A DNA stretch of 64,000 bases. Source: Bradyrhizobium sp. ORS 285. GTDB lineage: Bacteria > Pseudomonadota > Alphaproteobacteria > Rhizobiales > Xanthobacteraceae. Numbering within the stretch: position 1 is the first letter of the stretch; the number at the start of each line of letters is the position of its first letter. Shown here one piece after another: positions 9,033 through 18,700 of the stretch. The stretch is from NCBI RefSeq assembly GCF_900176205.1, contig NZ_LT859959.1, forward strand, positions 4,175,001-4,239,000, read 5' to 3'. The translations under genes were made by a program, and so were the position numbers. The notes under the pieces were generated by a model. That model did no database searches and had not been told where the DNA came from. It saw only the letters and a program-made list of their open reading frames with translations.

Positions 9033-9700
9033 CTCTTTGTCAGACTGTGACGACGCGGAAATGCCCGGTCAAGCCGGGGCGAGTAAGTTTTTCGACCAAT
9101 GGAATTGCCGCGGGTTCGTGGCAGGACGTTCTGCGCCGCCGGACCTACGGTCCCTTTGGCGGACTCACGTCGCGCGGCCGGGAGCTGGCGGATCAGCATC
9201 CGCAGGGGCCGAAACGAAGAAACCTCCAGCGGGGCATCGCCGGAGGCTTCGGAGGTCTAACTTCAGATCAATCCGATCGGATCAGTTGGAACCTAGGGAC
9301 CCAACTTCATCGGCAGCGCTGAAAAATTATCTTATCAACTCATCTATTTTCAACACCTTTTCTGCGAAATCTCCAACATTCTGACAAGGCATTGAAAAAC
9401 AAAGACATCTGGAGAGAATGACACGCGAATGGCGCCTCGTCTCATCTCATCGGATCATGCCACCGTGGCGCATCTCATCAGATCGCCAGCTCACGATACG
9501 CCGGTTGCCCTCAGCTGCCTCAAGGGCACGCGATGGCCGACGGCAGTTGATGACTGGCACCGGACGCCGGCGATGATGACGCTTCGTGAAGGCCATACCG
9601 TCTCCTGACCCACCGGCAGGACACGTTGCAGCGCGGCCCATGAGGCCCTCACCTGACGCGAAGAAGCGCCGGTTCACGCGCGAAAGCCAGTTACTCAAAC
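9033..9700. other. gene-free region upstream of the hydrolase
   Basis: About 670 bp. The part from about 9315 to 9420 is AT-rich for this genome (TTATCTTATCAACTCATCTA near 9329) and may contain promoters. A minus-strand frame of 83 codons at 9447-9698 has no ribosome-binding site or recognisable sequence and I do not call it. Nothing else is seen. Confidence 0.5.
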
Positions 9701-9729
9701 AAAAACCCCCGGCAGTTGCCTGCCGGGGG
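9701..9729 (-). terminator. Rho-independent terminator of porin 3
   Basis: Same 10-bp G/C stem, GCAA loop and T5 tail (minus strand) as the terminator of porin 2, 27 bp after the porin 3 stop. Confidence 0.95.
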
Positions 9730-9755
9730 TCGTGATCGAGATCAGGTGATCAGGA

Positions 9756-11306
9756 TCAGAAGTTGCGCTGAGCGCGCAGCAGCAGCGAGACCGAGTTCTG
9801 GTCCTTCAGCTGATACACGGCAGCCGGCTTGGCCGACGAACCGCTTGCAGCAGCCAGCGTGGCGTTGCCCGTGTACTTCTGGTCCAGGTTGGTCCAGGCC
9901 ACGTCAGCCGAGAAGGTCAGGTTCTTGACCGGGGTCCAGCGGGTGATCAAGCCCAGCGAGGAGATGTTGAAGTCCGGGTTGCAGTTCGCGGCAGTGATGC
10001 CGAGACCAGCCACACCGGCGCCCGAGCAGATCAGAGCCTTGGCGTTGCCGTTGTAGCGCAGAGCAGCCCACGAACCGTAGATCGCGGTGTTCCAGGCCGG
10101 GTTCCAGTTGTGCGTGAACGCACCACGGAAACCGTAGCTGGTGGTCAGCTCCTGAGCGGTGCCGACACCGTAGACCGAGTCAGACGCACCGGCGAAAGCG
10201 ACGCTCTGGTAGGCGCCGTTGTTGGAGCTACCGAAGATCTGGTAGGTGGTCGGAGCGAGGCTCTGAGCGTTGTAGCGCGTCGCACCGTTGGTGTAGACGC
10301 CCTGGATGTTGATCGTGTCGCCAGGTCCGGTCGGGATGTTCTTGATCGACAGAGCCAGCTGACCAGCCCAGCCCCACTTGTCCGACGGATGACCGGAGGT
10401 CTCGGCCACGCCGTAGTAGCCAGCGTGGTTGTCATGCGCCGCGAACGACGCCTGGAACAGACCCCAAGCCTGGTCGACGCGGACCATACCGACGATATCC
10501 GGAGCAACCGTGCCGCCGATCGAGTTGGTGCCGTAAGCGCCGCCGAGAACGCCGGAAGCCGACTGCAGAGCACCCGACGTGTTCCAGATGTTGGTCTGGT
10601 AGTACGCCGCCTGCTCCTGAGCCGAGATCGCAGCCGTGATGCCGGAGCCGAAGTCAGCGGTGTAGGTGAACTGGTTGACACCGGTGACGGTGCCGCCGCC
10701 GCCCCACAGACCGTCGAAGTTGTTGCCCGGGTAGTTGGTCCAGGGCGCGTCGAACTGCGACACGGCCTTACCCATGGTGAAGCCGGCGAACTGGATGAAG
10801 GCGTAGTACACACCGAGCGAACCGCCGGCGATGCCGTCGTTGCTCAGGCCGTTGACCGAGGTCAGGCCAGCGGTGTTGGCAGCGCCGGTGCTGTAGAAGG
10901 TGCCGCCGTTGCCCGTGCCGGCGAAGTTGCCGGAGGTCCAGGTGAAGGTGAGGTCAGCGAAGGTGCGGACCACGCCGTACTCGGTCGCGGTGCGCGTGTC
11001 GATGTTCAGGTCCTGGCGCGCGCGGGTGTAGAAGTAGTTGCTGTAGCGGTTGTTGAGGCCCGAGGGAGCCGTCACAGCGTTGTTGTACTGCCCGTTGCTG
11101 GCGAACGAGGTCTCCGCACGGAGATAGCCGCCCAGCTTGATGCAGGTGTCGGTGCCCGGGATGTAGTAGAAGCCGGCGCCGTACAGCGAGCAGACCTTCA
11201 CGTACTCGACCGCCTTGGCCTTGATCGGAAGGTCAGCTGCCTGGGCCCCAGACATGGCGACGAGAACTGCCGCCGAGCCCAGGACGAGGCTCTTGATCGT
11301 GTTCAT
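9756..11306 (-). CDS. rhizobial outer-membrane porin (porin_2 family), copy 3
   Basis: A 516-residue predicted outer-membrane channel with signal peptide (MNTIKSLVLG... ending AQA), mature start ADLPIKAKAVEYV, the conserved cysteine pair and the terminal RAQRNF. The start ATG has GGAGG about 9 bases upstream, slightly farther than in copy 2. Most differences from copy 2 lie in the first exposed segment and near the C-terminus (TLAAASGSSAKP against VLPAASGATAKP). It is monocistronic with its own terminator. Retention of two near-identical copies suggests gene dosage or differential expression, or recent gene conversion. Confidence 0.95.
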   Translation of the reverse strand: MNTIKSLVLGSAAVLVAMSGAQAADLPIKAKAVEYVKVCSLYGAGFYYIPGTDTCIKLGGYLRAETSFASNGQYNNAVTAPSGLNNRYSNYFYTRARQDLNIDTRTATEYGVVRTFADLTFTWTSGNFAGTGNGGTFYSTGAANTAGLTSVNGLSNDGIAGGSLGVYYAFIQFAGFTMGKAVSQFDAPWTNYPGNNFDGLWGGGGTVTGVNQFTYTADFGSGITAAISAQEQAAYYQTNIWNTSGALQSASGVLGGAYGTNSIGGTVAPDIVGMVRVDQAWGLFQASFAAHDNHAGYYGVAETSGHPSDKWGWAGQLALSIKNIPTGPGDTINIQGVYTNGATRYNAQSLAPTTYQIFGSSNNGAYQSVAFAGASDSVYGVGTAQELTTSYGFRGAFTHNWNPAWNTAIYGSWAALRYNGNAKALICSGAGVAGLGITAANCNPDFNISSLGLITRWTPVKNLTFSADVAWTNLDQKYTGNATLAAASGSSAKPAAVYQLKDQNSVSLLLRAQRNF

Positions 11307-12000
11307 AGTGTTAAACCTCCAAGTTGCTCAGTCAGGGAAGGTTCCGCGTCCGCTGGGTGTGAGACACCCTCGAGGTTTGGCCCTTGTCCCCCTTCGACCC
11401 GTCGCTCAGCCGCTTCGCGCTATCGGACACACCCGCATGAACGCGAGGGACTTGAGCGAACGACCTAAACGGGACGACGTCGGGATGCCCCCCTTCGTCG
11501 TGCTGGGAGAATTACCGAAGGACTTTGCACACGCAACAAAGGAACCATCATTGCGGCGGCCGGCGGGCGCCTTTTCGGAGCGGTGTTGCACAAAAGGCAC
11601 GAAACCGTGGTTCTGCGGGATCGCTTAAGCCCCTGTTTCTTTTCAGGTTTTGCAACAACGCAATCTTGGGTGCTTAAGCCGGGACACACTCGCCCGGCAA
11701 GAACCGGGCGCAACTCGGGCGTCCCGACCCTCGAATCTCGGCGGCAGCCGACAGGAATCGCCGCCGAGCCGCGGAGCTGTTGCTGATCCGCCTCAGACCT
11801 GCATGTCGGCAACTTATGAGATCAAATTTGACAAACAACACCCTGAACAGGAGCCGCGCTCCAATCAGGAGAGGTGCTCTGTGGCGACCTGTCGGGCTCA
11901 AAAGAGCAGGAGCGGAGCACGCGATCCTGTGAGGATTTGAGATCGGCGCGCAATCTGCCGCTTGCGGCTCAGCGCGCCGTGGGGCATACCGACGCCAGCC
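11307..12000. other. gene-free region between porin 3 and tRNA-Ser
   Basis: The left part holds the porin 3 leader, including the block shared with porin 2 (11406-11477). The rest, about 500 bp, should contain the tRNA promoter. A long minus-strand frame crosses the tRNA, but it is a translation of the tRNA gene and not a real coding region. I see no integrase or attachment-site duplication. Confidence 0.5.
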
Positions 12001-12093
12001 GGAGAGGTGGCCGAGTGGCTGAAGGCAACGCTTTGCTAAAGCGTCATACGGTCTCAAGCTGTATCGAGGGTTCGAATCCCTCCCTCTCCGCCA
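12001..12093 (+). tRNA. tRNA-Ser (anticodon GCT)
   Basis: The acceptor arm GGAGAGG pairs with CCTCTCC (12083-12089), followed by discriminator G and an encoded CCA (12091-12093). The anticodon loop TTGCTAA (anticodon GCT at 12035-12037, reading AGC/AGU codons) sits on the stem ACGCT/AGCGT. A long variable arm and the T loop GGTTCGAATCC confirm a class II serine tRNA. Total length is typical for tRNA-Ser. Confidence 0.98.
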
Positions 12094-12256
12094 GCCTGCA
12101 ATTGTGGCCAGTCTGCAATCAGTCCTCATCCTTGGCTGCGACGACATCCTTGCTGCGAGGACATGCGACCGGCCGCGACGTTCATTCGAACACCGGCTGA
12201 AGCTTCCGTCGGAGCCGCACTTCATCCGCCACCCGACGAATGAGGCAACGGGCGCG

Positions 12257-12613
12257 TCAATCGAACAGGCTGCGACTGATGTTGATCACGAAGGCGGCGG
12301 GCACGCCGATCACGGCACCGACGAAGCCATAGAAAAACGCGGCCCATAACGAGGCCGTGCCCCCTGCTCCCATCACCGCGCCATAGAGAAGGCCGAGACC
12401 CGCGCAAAGCGCGGTCACCACGACGAGCCGCCGGTCGTTGCTCGCCTCGATCCGCAGTCGCTGCAACTCGCGCCGGCTCTGCACGGCAGGCCCGGCCGGC
12501 TCCGTCGAGCCGCAATGCGGACACGCCAGCGCGCTGAACGACACGCCGTTCCCGCAGTCGTGGCAGTCGATCAGCTCTTGCCGTTTCGCCTGTCGCTGCT
12601 GCGCCTGCTCCAT
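12257..12613 (-). CDS. small zinc-ribbon membrane protein
   Basis: 118 residues. Two CxxC pairs (Cys17/Cys20 in CHDCG and Cys31/Cys34 in CPHCG) make a zinc-ribbon near the N-terminus. After a charged linker, two hydrophobic segments follow (about residues 62-82 and 87-110), so the protein probably sits in the inner membrane with a cytoplasmic ribbon. The start at 12613 has AGGA seven bases upstream; an in-frame ATG nine codons earlier lacks a ribosome-binding site. Function is unknown. Confidence 0.75.
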   Translation of the reverse strand: MEQAQQRQAKRQELIDCHDCGNGVSFSALACPHCGSTEPAGPAVQSRRELQRLRIEASNDRRLVVVTALCAGLGLLYGAVMGAGGTASLWAAFFYGFVGAVIGVPAAFVINISRSLFD

Positions 12614-12816
12614 GCCGTCATCCTGCTTCGATCGTCGCATGCGACGACAGATAGGAGATTTGTGGGCGGAGGACGAGGCTTGCCCCCGGAGGATGAAGCA
12701 AGGATCCGAGACCGTCGCGATGCGACGGAGGTGTCAGGCGGCCCCAGCCGCCGGCGGCCGACCTCGCATTCACCTCATGACGAGGCGCGAGGCCGGAGAG
12801 CCCCAGCACACCATCA

Positions 12817-13083
12817 TCAGCGCGCGGTCATCCAGGCGCGGGCCTCGCGCTGCGCGGCAGCGATCTCGGCCTCCGACATCTGCTCGGCGACCTCGCGACG
12901 CATCGCGACCGCATCGACGCGGCCCTTGAGCGCAGCAAGATTGAACCATTTATGCGCGGAGATCAGATCGACCACGCCGTCGCGGCCGCTCGCATAGAGC
13001 ATGCCGAGCTCGAACAGCACGTCGCCATTGGCGCCCTGCTCGGCGGTGGTCACATCAACGAAATTGAGTTGTCCCTGAAACAT
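12817..13083 (-). CDS. small Sel1-repeat-like protein
   Basis: 88 residues. The core FELGMLYASGRDGVVDLISA and HKWFNLAALKGRVDA matches the Sel1/TPR-like repeat signature (A/LG-x-x-Y-x-x-G ... A-x-K-W-x-x-x-A-A), about one and a half repeats. The C-terminal helix (REVAEQMSEAEIAAAQREAR) has the usual capping form. No signal peptide is seen, so it is probably a cytoplasmic protein-interaction module. GGAG lies 7 bases before the ATG. It appears to be a single-gene unit. Partner and role are unknown. Confidence 0.8.
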   Translation of the reverse strand: MFQGQLNFVDVTTAEQGANGDVLFELGMLYASGRDGVVDLISAHKWFNLAALKGRVDAVAMRREVAEQMSEAEIAAAQREARAWMTAR

Positions 13084-14115
13084 CGTCGCTCTCCTTCATT
13101 CAAGGAGGCGGCTCCCCTGGAGCGCGGCCCCCGTCCAACTGTTCAACGCCTGGTTAGTCCCCATGTCGTTTGACGGCTTATGCGCGAAGGATGACCGATC
13201 AAGTTTGAAGGGCAGTTTAAACATCTTGCTGAAAGAAGCTTGAACACGAAACCCGCGATTGTCCGGGCCTGACCGCAAGCGATTGATTCACATGCGATTC
13301 TCAAAAGCGGCAAACAGCGGTTTACCGTTCTGTTTGGCAATCCTCTAACCATCCGCAAAACGCGATGGGTCGGCCGCTGCAACCGCCGGCACGGATGCCC
13401 GGGATGCGATCGCTCCGGCGAGTAATCCATGGGTCGAGATCGCGCGCGAGAGCGTCGCGATGCGGGAGTTGATTAAAGGCAATCGCCGAGGGCTGCACCG
13501 TGCAGGAGGCACGTGCCTGCCGCCGCCCTTCGAAGCACGAAGCTCGTCGAGCTGTTCAGGGACAAGGCTCCGCGGCGACGCACGTCGAGCCTCTCATGGG
13601 AGAACGCTGCCTCGGGCGCGTTCAGATGATGCTCCGGCATCGCCAGCAGAACCACAGGCCTGTCCGACTTCAGCCGTCATCTGCGCCGGCACATCAGAGA
13701 CAACAGATAAGAGACGGCAGCGACCGTTGCGGCGCCGCACCGCATAAGCAATCGAGATTCAAAAAATGGAAAGGATGCCGGGCCCGCCGCCATCGGCGCG
13801 GTGCCGGGGATCGAGGGCGTCGGCGAACACGTCAGGATCAGATCTCACTCTGGCTGTTAGCCGCTCGTGAGATTGCAGACCGAAAGCGCGATCTGCACCG
13901 AACGAAGAAATCCTGTTTCTTCTACCGGACCGTCCCGCAGCAGCGAAGCTGCCTTGGAGTTCGATCCGACCGTTGACCTGATGTCTCGCCGACACCCTCT
14001 ATCGTCGATTGGAGCCTAAGATGATCCGCCGGCTCTGAACGAGCTGCGCGTGCCTTCGTTCCAATGACGTGCCGGCTTCAAGCTGCCGGACTCATCTCGC
14101 AGCGGACTGCGAGAG
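13084..14115. other. gene-free region of about 1 kb
   Basis: Frames here are short, lack ribosome-binding sites and read as arginine- and serine-rich shadows. One clean hairpin is present: CAAACAG (13311-13317) pairs with CTGTTTG (13330-13336), extended by CGGT/ACCG, and could be a terminator or RNA element, but it lacks a T-tract on either strand. A decayed gene may have existed here, since the gap is long for this genome. Confidence 0.45.
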
Positions 14116-14220
14116 TTACTTCTTCTTGGCGACCTTCTTGGTCTTCTTGGCAGTCTTCTTCGCCGCGGTCTTCGCGACCTTCTTCACTGCCTTCTTCGCC
14201 TTCTTCGCTTTCTTGGCCAT
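14116..14220 (-). CDS. 34-residue histone H1-like lysine/alanine-rich peptide
   Basis: The whole product is built of K, A, V and T (17 lysines in 34 residues), resembling the C-terminal tail of bacterial histone H1-like proteins and the tail of TopA in this same window. It should bind DNA or RNA non-specifically. The start is set by GGAGGG four bases before the ATG at 14220. The frame stays open upstream to 14487, but that part is arginine-rich, has no such site and crosses a palindrome, so I exclude it. Its smallness makes it easy to miss. Confidence 0.75.
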   Translation of the reverse strand: MAKKAKKAKKAVKKVAKTAAKKTAKKTKKVAKKK

Positions 14221-14682
14221 GTTGCCCTCCGATGTGAGTTGGCTTAGTCGATGCGTGCACTCGGGAATCGAGATGCACTCCATATCGATACACCAACGAG
14301 TGAAAAAAAACAGCTTCCGGCTTAAGGAAGTGTTGACACGCGCGCGCGTGTACGGCTGGCGAAACGCGCGAAGCAGCACGACGGCCGACATCGGAAATGC
14401 GTTTCCGCGTCGGCGCAACGCCGAGCTTGCTACTAATAGCGATCGCAAGAAAAGCCTACGCTGCAAGGATTTCCTGAATTGCTGCAAGACAGAGCGGCAG
14501 CGGCGACAACTCCATTACGCCGCGTAGACTCACGTCAGAAGAGCCGCGCGCGGACTCCGAGTCGTAAATTTTGGCAACGAAAAAATTTTCATCGTACACA
14601 CCGTCGTGCGCGTTCGATCGCTCGCGAACGGTGGCTTTTTTGCGAATCGCGTGCGGCGATTCGCTGGACGCGAGCCCAAACG
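14221..14682. other. leader of the H1-like gene with an alternating CG palindrome
   Basis: ACACGCGCGCGCGTGT (14336-14351) is a perfect 16-bp palindrome of alternating purines and pyrimidines, a sequence type prone to Z-DNA or cruciform formation. It lies about 115 bp upstream of the H1-like start. A second inverted repeat, GCGAATCGC with GCGATTCGC (14642-14663), lies to the right. No protein gene is seen. Confidence 0.55.
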
Positions 14683-14710
14683 AAAACGGCGCGCACCTTG
14701 GTGCGCGCCG
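14683..14710 (-). terminator. Rho-independent terminator of the gat cluster
   Basis: On the minus strand an 11-bp stem CGGCGCGCACC/GGTGCGCGCCG with a tiny AA loop is followed by TTTTCGTTT. It lies 27 bp after the gatB stop. Confidence 0.9.
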
Positions 14711-14737
14711 CCGGAACGAAGAACAGCGATCGTCGTT

Positions 14738-16216
14738 TCAGATGCCGAGCTTGCTCTTCAGGAGATCGTTGACCGCCTGCGGGTTGGCCTTGCCGCCCGA
14801 CGACTTCATCACCTGGCCGACGAACCAGCCGGCGAGCTGCGGCTTCGCCTTGGCCTGCGCGACCTTGTCCGGGTTGGCGGCGATGATCTCGTCGACCACC
14901 TTCTCGATCGCGCCGAGGTCGGTAACCTGCTTCATGCCGCGGCTCTCGACCAGCTCGCGCGGATCGCCGCCCTCGCTCCAGACGATCTCGAACAGGTCCT
15001 TGGCGATCTTGCCGGAGATCGTGCCCTCGCCGATCAGCGCGACGATGGACGCGAGCTGAGACGCCGATACCGGAGAGGACGAGATGTCGCGGCCTTCCTT
15101 GTTGAGACGTCCGAACAGCTCGTTGATCACCCAGTTGGCGGCGAGCTTGCCGTCGCGCGCCCGGTCGGACAGCGTCTCCAGCACGCCTTCATAGAAGGCG
15201 GCGCTCTCGCGCTCGGCGACCAGCACGGAGGCATCGTAGGGCGACAGGCCGAGATCGGCGATGAAGCGCGCCTTTTTCTGGTCGGGCAGCTCCGGCAAGG
15301 CAGCCTTCAGCTCGTCGACGAAGGACTGCGAGAACTCGAGCGGCAGCAGATCCGGGTCGGGGAAGTAACGGTAATCATGCGCCTCCTCCTTGGAGCGCAT
15401 CGAGCGGGTCTCGCCCTTGTCGGGATCGAAGCGGCGGGTTTCCTGCTCGATGACGCCGCCGTCCTCGATGATCTCGATCTGGCGCCGCGCCTCGGCCTCG
15501 ACCGCCTGGCCGATGAAGCTGATCGAGTTGATGTTCTTGATCTCGCAGCGGGTGCCGAGTGGCCCGCCCGGCTTACGGACGGAGACGTTGACGTCGGCGC
15601 GCAGGCTTCCCTTCTCCATGTCGCCGTCGCAGGTGCCGAGATAGCGCATGATCGAGCGCAGCTTGGTGACGTAGGCCTTGGCCTGCTCGGCATCGCGGAT
15701 ATGAGGCTTGGAGACGATCTCCATCAGCGCCACGCCGCAGCGGTTGTAGTCGATATAGGACAGCGACGGCGACTGGTCGTGCAGCATCTTGCCGGGATCC
15801 TGCTCGATGTGCAGGCGCTCGATGCCGATGGTGGCGGTCTTGCCGCCGTCGAGTTCGACCGTGATCTCGCCCTCGCCGACGATCGGGTCCTTGTACTGGC
15901 TGATCTGGTAGCCCTGCGGCAGGTCGGGGTAGAAATAGTTCTTGCGGTCGAACACCGAGCGCAGGTTGATCTTGGCGTTCAGCCCGAGCCCGGTGCGCAC
16001 GGCCTGGCGCACGCACTCCTCGTTGATGACCGGCAGCATGCCCGGCATTGCGACGTCGACCAGCGACACATGGCTATTGGGATCGCCGCCGAAGGCGGTG
16101 GAGGCGCCCGAGAACAGTTTGGACTTGGAGGTGACCTGGGCATGGATCTCCATGCCGATCACGACCTCCCAGTCGCCGGTGGCGCCCTTCATCAGCTTGC
16201 CGCTGGTTGCCGTCAT
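14738..16216 (-). CDS. gatB: aspartyl/glutamyl-tRNA(Asn/Gln) amidotransferase subunit B
   Basis: GatB binds mischarged Glu-tRNA(Gln) or Asp-tRNA(Asn), activates the side chain with ATP and receives ammonia from GatA. The 492-residue product has the family signatures [19 protein letters not shown] near the N-terminus, [14 protein letters not shown] in the kinase-like cradle, and the C-terminal YqeY-like tail domain ending [10 protein letters not shown]. The ATG at 16216 is 5 bp after the stop of the preceding small gene. The reading frame is open farther upstream, but only this start gives the normal GatB N-terminus. A terminator follows. Confidence 0.97.
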   Translation of the reverse strand: MTATSGKLMKGATGDWEVVIGMEIHAQVTSKSKLFSGASTAFGGDPNSHVSLVDVAMPGMLPVINEECVRQAVRTGLGLNAKINLRSVFDRKNYFYPDLPQGYQISQYKDPIVGEGEITVELDGGKTATIGIERLHIEQDPGKMLHDQSPSLSYIDYNRCGVALMEIVSKPHIRDAEQAKAYVTKLRSIMRYLGTCDGDMEKGSLRADVNVSVRKPGGPLGTRCEIKNINSISFIGQAVEAEARRQIEIIEDGGVIEQETRRFDPDKGETRSMRSKEEAHDYRYFPDPDLLPLEFSQSFVDELKAALPELPDQKKARFIADLGLSPYDASVLVAERESAAFYEGVLETLSDRARDGKLAANWVINELFGRLNKEGRDISSSPVSASQLASIVALIGEGTISGKIAKDLFEIVWSEGGDPRELVESRGMKQVTDLGAIEKVVDEIIAANPDKVAQAKAKPQLAGWFVGQVMKSSGGKANPQAVNDLLKSKLGI

Positions 16217-16221
16217 GGCCC

Positions 16222-16518
16222 TCAACTCCCCATCAGCGCGGAGACGATCCGCTCGAATTCGATATCCAACGCATCGGTCGCCACCGGCTGCCCGGCCTGG
16301 CGGTACCAGTAGCCGGCATTGCCGAGGTCGCCCTCGACGCGATGCAGATGCGCGTGCGCCCAGGCCGCGTCGCGGCCGGTCTCGTCCTGAATGATCTTGT
16401 GCGCTCGGTCCCAGTCGCCCTTCGCCAGCCACCATAGGCCGGTCAGTACGGGCGTGAGCCCAGTCGCGGGCTGATCGCCCGCGAGGCTCGTCCTGAAGTC
16501 GGCGACGCCTACCACCAA
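16222..16518 (-). CDS. conserved hypothetical protein between gatA and gatB
   Basis: 98 residues starting with TTG, or GTG one codon later, overlapping the end of gatA by about 10 bp and ending 5 bp before gatB, so it is surely co-translated with them. The centre ([19 protein letters not shown], then [20 protein letters not shown]) reads like a helical TPR-like hairpin with conserved tryptophans. I cannot assign a function; a role tied to the amidotransferase is only suggested by position. Confidence 0.78.
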   Translation of the reverse strand: MVVGVADFRTSLAGDQPATGLTPVLTGLWWLAKGDWDRAHKIIQDETGRDAAWAHAHLHRVEGDLGNAGYWYRQAGQPVATDALDIEFERIVSALMGS

Positions 16519-17984
16519 CGGACCGGCGTGAAGCGTCCCGCCGCCTGCTCGATGACCTCGCCGAGCGAGAACAACGTCTCCTCGTCGAACGGGCGGCCGA
16601 TCAGCTGCAGGCCGAGCGGCAGGCCTTGCGCGTCCTTGCCGGCGGGCACCGCGATGCCCGGCAAACCGGCCATGTTCACGGTCACCGTGAAGATGTCGTT
16701 GAGATACATCTCGACCGGATCGGCGCCGCCCTTCTCGCCGATGCCGAAGGCGGCCGACGGCGTCGCCGGCGTCAGGATCGCGTTGACGCCCTTGGCGAAG
16801 CAGTCCTCGAAGTCCTTCTTGATGAGGGTGCGGACCCGCTGCGCCCGGATGTAATAGGCGTCGTAATAGCCGGCCGACAGCACATAGGTGCCGATCATCA
16901 CGCGGCGCCGCACCTCGGGCCCAAAACCCTCGGCACGGGTGTTCTCGTAGAGCTCGCCGATCGACTTGCCGGGCACGCGCAGGCCGTAGCGGACGCCGTC
17001 ATAGCGCGCGAGGTTCGACGACGCCTCGGCCGGCGCCACGATGTAATACGCCGGCAGCGCATATTTGGTGTGCGGCAGCGACACCTCGACCAGCTCGGCG
17101 CCGGCCGCCTTCAGCCACGCCGCGCCCTCGCTCCACAGCTTTTCGATCTCGGCCGGCATGCCGTCGAGCCGATACTCCTTGGGGATGCCGATCTTCATCC
17201 CCTTCACCGACTTGCCGATCGCGGCCTCGTAGTCCGGCACGGGGATGTCGACCGAGGTCGTATCCTTCGGATCGTGTCCGGCCATCGAGCGCAGCAGGAT
17301 CGCGGCATCGCGCGTCGAGCGCGCGATCGGGCCGGCTTGGTCGAGCGACGAGGCGAAGGCGACGATGCCCCAGCGCGAGCAGCGGCCATAGGTCGGCTTG
17401 ATGCCGACGGTGGCGGTGAACGCGGCGGGCTGGCGGATCGAGCCGCCGGTGTCGGTCGCGGTCGCGCCCATGCAGAGCAGCGCCGCCACGGCCGAGGCCG
17501 AGCCGCCGGACGAGCCGCCCGGCACCAGCGTGGTGTTCGACCCCTCGCGGCGCCAGGGGTTGCCGACCGGTCCGAAATACGAGGTCTCGTTCGACGAGCC
17601 CATCGCGAACTCGTCATTGTTGAGCTTGCCGAGCATGACCGCGCCGTCGCGCCACAGCTGCGAGGTGACGGTCGACTCGTAGGTCGGTACGAAATTGCCG
17701 AGGATCTTCGAGCACGCCGTGGTGCGAACGTCCTTGGTGGCGAACAGGTCCTTGATCCCGAGCGGAATACCCGCCAGCGGACCGCCCTCGCCCTTATTGA
17801 TCTTCGCGTCGGCGTCGCGCGCCATCGCGCGCGCCTGGTCCGGCGTCTCCATCACAAACGCATTCAGCGCCCGCGCATCTTCCATCGCCTTGAGATGGGC
17901 GTCGGTCAGCTCGAGCGACGTGAAGGTCCTGCTGTCGAGACCCTTGCGAGCCTCGGCGAGCGTCATCGAAGTCAAATCGGTCAT
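16509..17984 (-). CDS. gatA: aspartyl/glutamyl-tRNA(Asn/Gln) amidotransferase subunit A
   Basis: GatA is the glutaminase/amidase subunit that releases ammonia for the transamidation done with GatB. The 491-residue protein shows the amidase-signature triad: Lys78 in GIKDLF, Ser158 in [12 protein letters not shown] and the nucleophile Ser182 in [10 protein letters not shown]. Length and motifs are normal. Its start overlaps the stop of the 77-residue upstream gene by 4 bp and its end overlaps the downstream small gene, so the cluster is read as one operon. Confidence 0.98.
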   Translation of the reverse strand: MTDLTSMTLAEARKGLDSRTFTSLELTDAHLKAMEDARALNAFVMETPDQARAMARDADAKINKGEGGPLAGIPLGIKDLFATKDVRTTACSKILGNFVPTYESTVTSQLWRDGAVMLGKLNNDEFAMGSSNETSYFGPVGNPWRREGSNTTLVPGGSSGGSASAVAALLCMGATATDTGGSIRQPAAFTATVGIKPTYGRCSRWGIVAFASSLDQAGPIARSTRDAAILLRSMAGHDPKDTTSVDIPVPDYEAAIGKSVKGMKIGIPKEYRLDGMPAEIEKLWSEGAAWLKAAGAELVEVSLPHTKYALPAYYIVAPAEASSNLARYDGVRYGLRVPGKSIGELYENTRAEGFGPEVRRRVMIGTYVLSAGYYDAYYIRAQRVRTLIKKDFEDCFAKGVNAILTPATPSAAFGIGEKGGADPVEMYLNDIFTVTVNMAGLPGIAVPAGKDAQGLPLGLQLIGRPFDEETLFSLGEVIEQAAGRFTPVRWW

Positions 17985-18214
17985 TTGTTGATCGGGCTGC
18001 AGAAGAATGGGGAGAGCGTCTTGTCGTCGGCGGCATCGTCGGCGAAGAACTTGTTGTTCGCCGGCTTGGGCTTGTTGGCATTGGCCGCCTCGAGCTGGTC
18101 GAGGATCTCGTTGACGGTCTTGTCCGGATCGGCGGCCTTACCCTGCCGCTCCATCGCGTCGAGATAGTCCATATAGGCCTTGTAGGCCGCTTCATCGTCG
18201 CAGAGCAGGCACAT
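17981..18214 (-). CDS. small conserved hypothetical protein between gatC and gatA
   Basis: 77 residues with an N-terminal CLLC pair followed by an acidic helix ([20 protein letters not shown]) and a second helix ([13 protein letters not shown]), then a low-complexity tail ending SPINK. The ATG/TGA overlap with gatA implies translational coupling. The CxxC may bind metal. No function is known to me; placement inside the gat cluster is the only clue. Confidence 0.8.
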   Translation of the reverse strand: MCLLCDDEAAYKAYMDYLDAMERQGKAADPDKTVNEILDQLEAANANKPKPANNKFFADDAADDKTLSPFFCSPINK

Positions 18215-18292
18215 GGCGTTGGCTCGCTTGTCGGTTGAAGGAACAGATGGCGCGCGAGGGGCGCGCCGACCTGTCTTTGCTATTCCACCTGG

Positions 18293-18580
18293 CTATTCCA
18301 CGACCTTCGGCACGAGAAAGAAGTTGTTCTCGGTCATGGGCGCGTTCTTGACGATGTCCTCGGCGATCTCGCCGTCGGTGACGACGTCCTGGCGCTTCTT
18401 CATCGCCATCGGGGTCACCGAGGTCATCGGCTCGACGCCCTCGACATTGACCTCCGAGAGCTGCTCGACAAAGGCCAGCATCGCGTTGAGCTCGCCCTGC
18501 AGATGCGGGACCTCGGCGTCAGTGACAGCGATCCGCGCCAATTGCGCGATCCGGCGGACAGTGGCGGCATCGACCGACAT
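18293..18580 (-). CDS. gatC: aspartyl/glutamyl-tRNA(Asn/Gln) amidotransferase subunit C
   Basis: GatC is the small belt-like subunit that stabilises GatA against GatB. The 95 residues show the family pattern: [17 protein letters not shown] at the N-terminus, [21 protein letters not shown] in the middle and the hinge [14 protein letters not shown] at the C-terminus. The frame is open 21 codons upstream, but the ATG at 18580 gives the standard [12 protein letters not shown] start. It is the first gene of the gat operon. Confidence 0.96.
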   Translation of the reverse strand: MSVDAATVRRIAQLARIAVTDAEVPHLQGELNAMLAFVEQLSEVNVEGVEPMTSVTPMAMKKRQDVVTDGEIAEDIVKNAPMTENNFFLVPKVVE

Positions 18581-18700
18581 TATATAGGGCCTCACGGGAA
18601 ACAGTGAACCCGCCCTATAGCAGAGCCCGCTTTCGCGCCGCAACCGGCAGGGTTCAGGCTTTCCCGGGGCAGCGCCCTGCCCTTGACGTCTCCTTCGGCG

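Larger units (their letters stand above)
9701..11477 (-). repeat. duplication unit B (porin 3 with terminator and leader)
   Basis: Second copy of the porin unit found at 5308-7070. Coding regions align gap-free. The leaders match well only at 11406-11477 and close to the start codon, and the spacer between them has diverged. The copies are separated by about 2.6 kb holding the MarR and hydrolase genes, so this is not a simple adjacent tandem repeat. Confidence 0.85.

Noticed and set aside
9447..9698. 83-codon minus-strand frame
   Set aside because: No ribosome-binding site, biased arginine composition and no recognisable motif.
11674..12225. Long minus-strand frame across the tRNA
   Set aside because: It contains the well-known spurious translation GRDSNPRYSLRPYDALAKRC, produced by reading tRNA-Ser(GCT) antisense.
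12001..14115. Integration site (tRNA followed by a large gap)
   Set aside because: No integrase, no repeated 3' tRNA end and no change in gene style were found.
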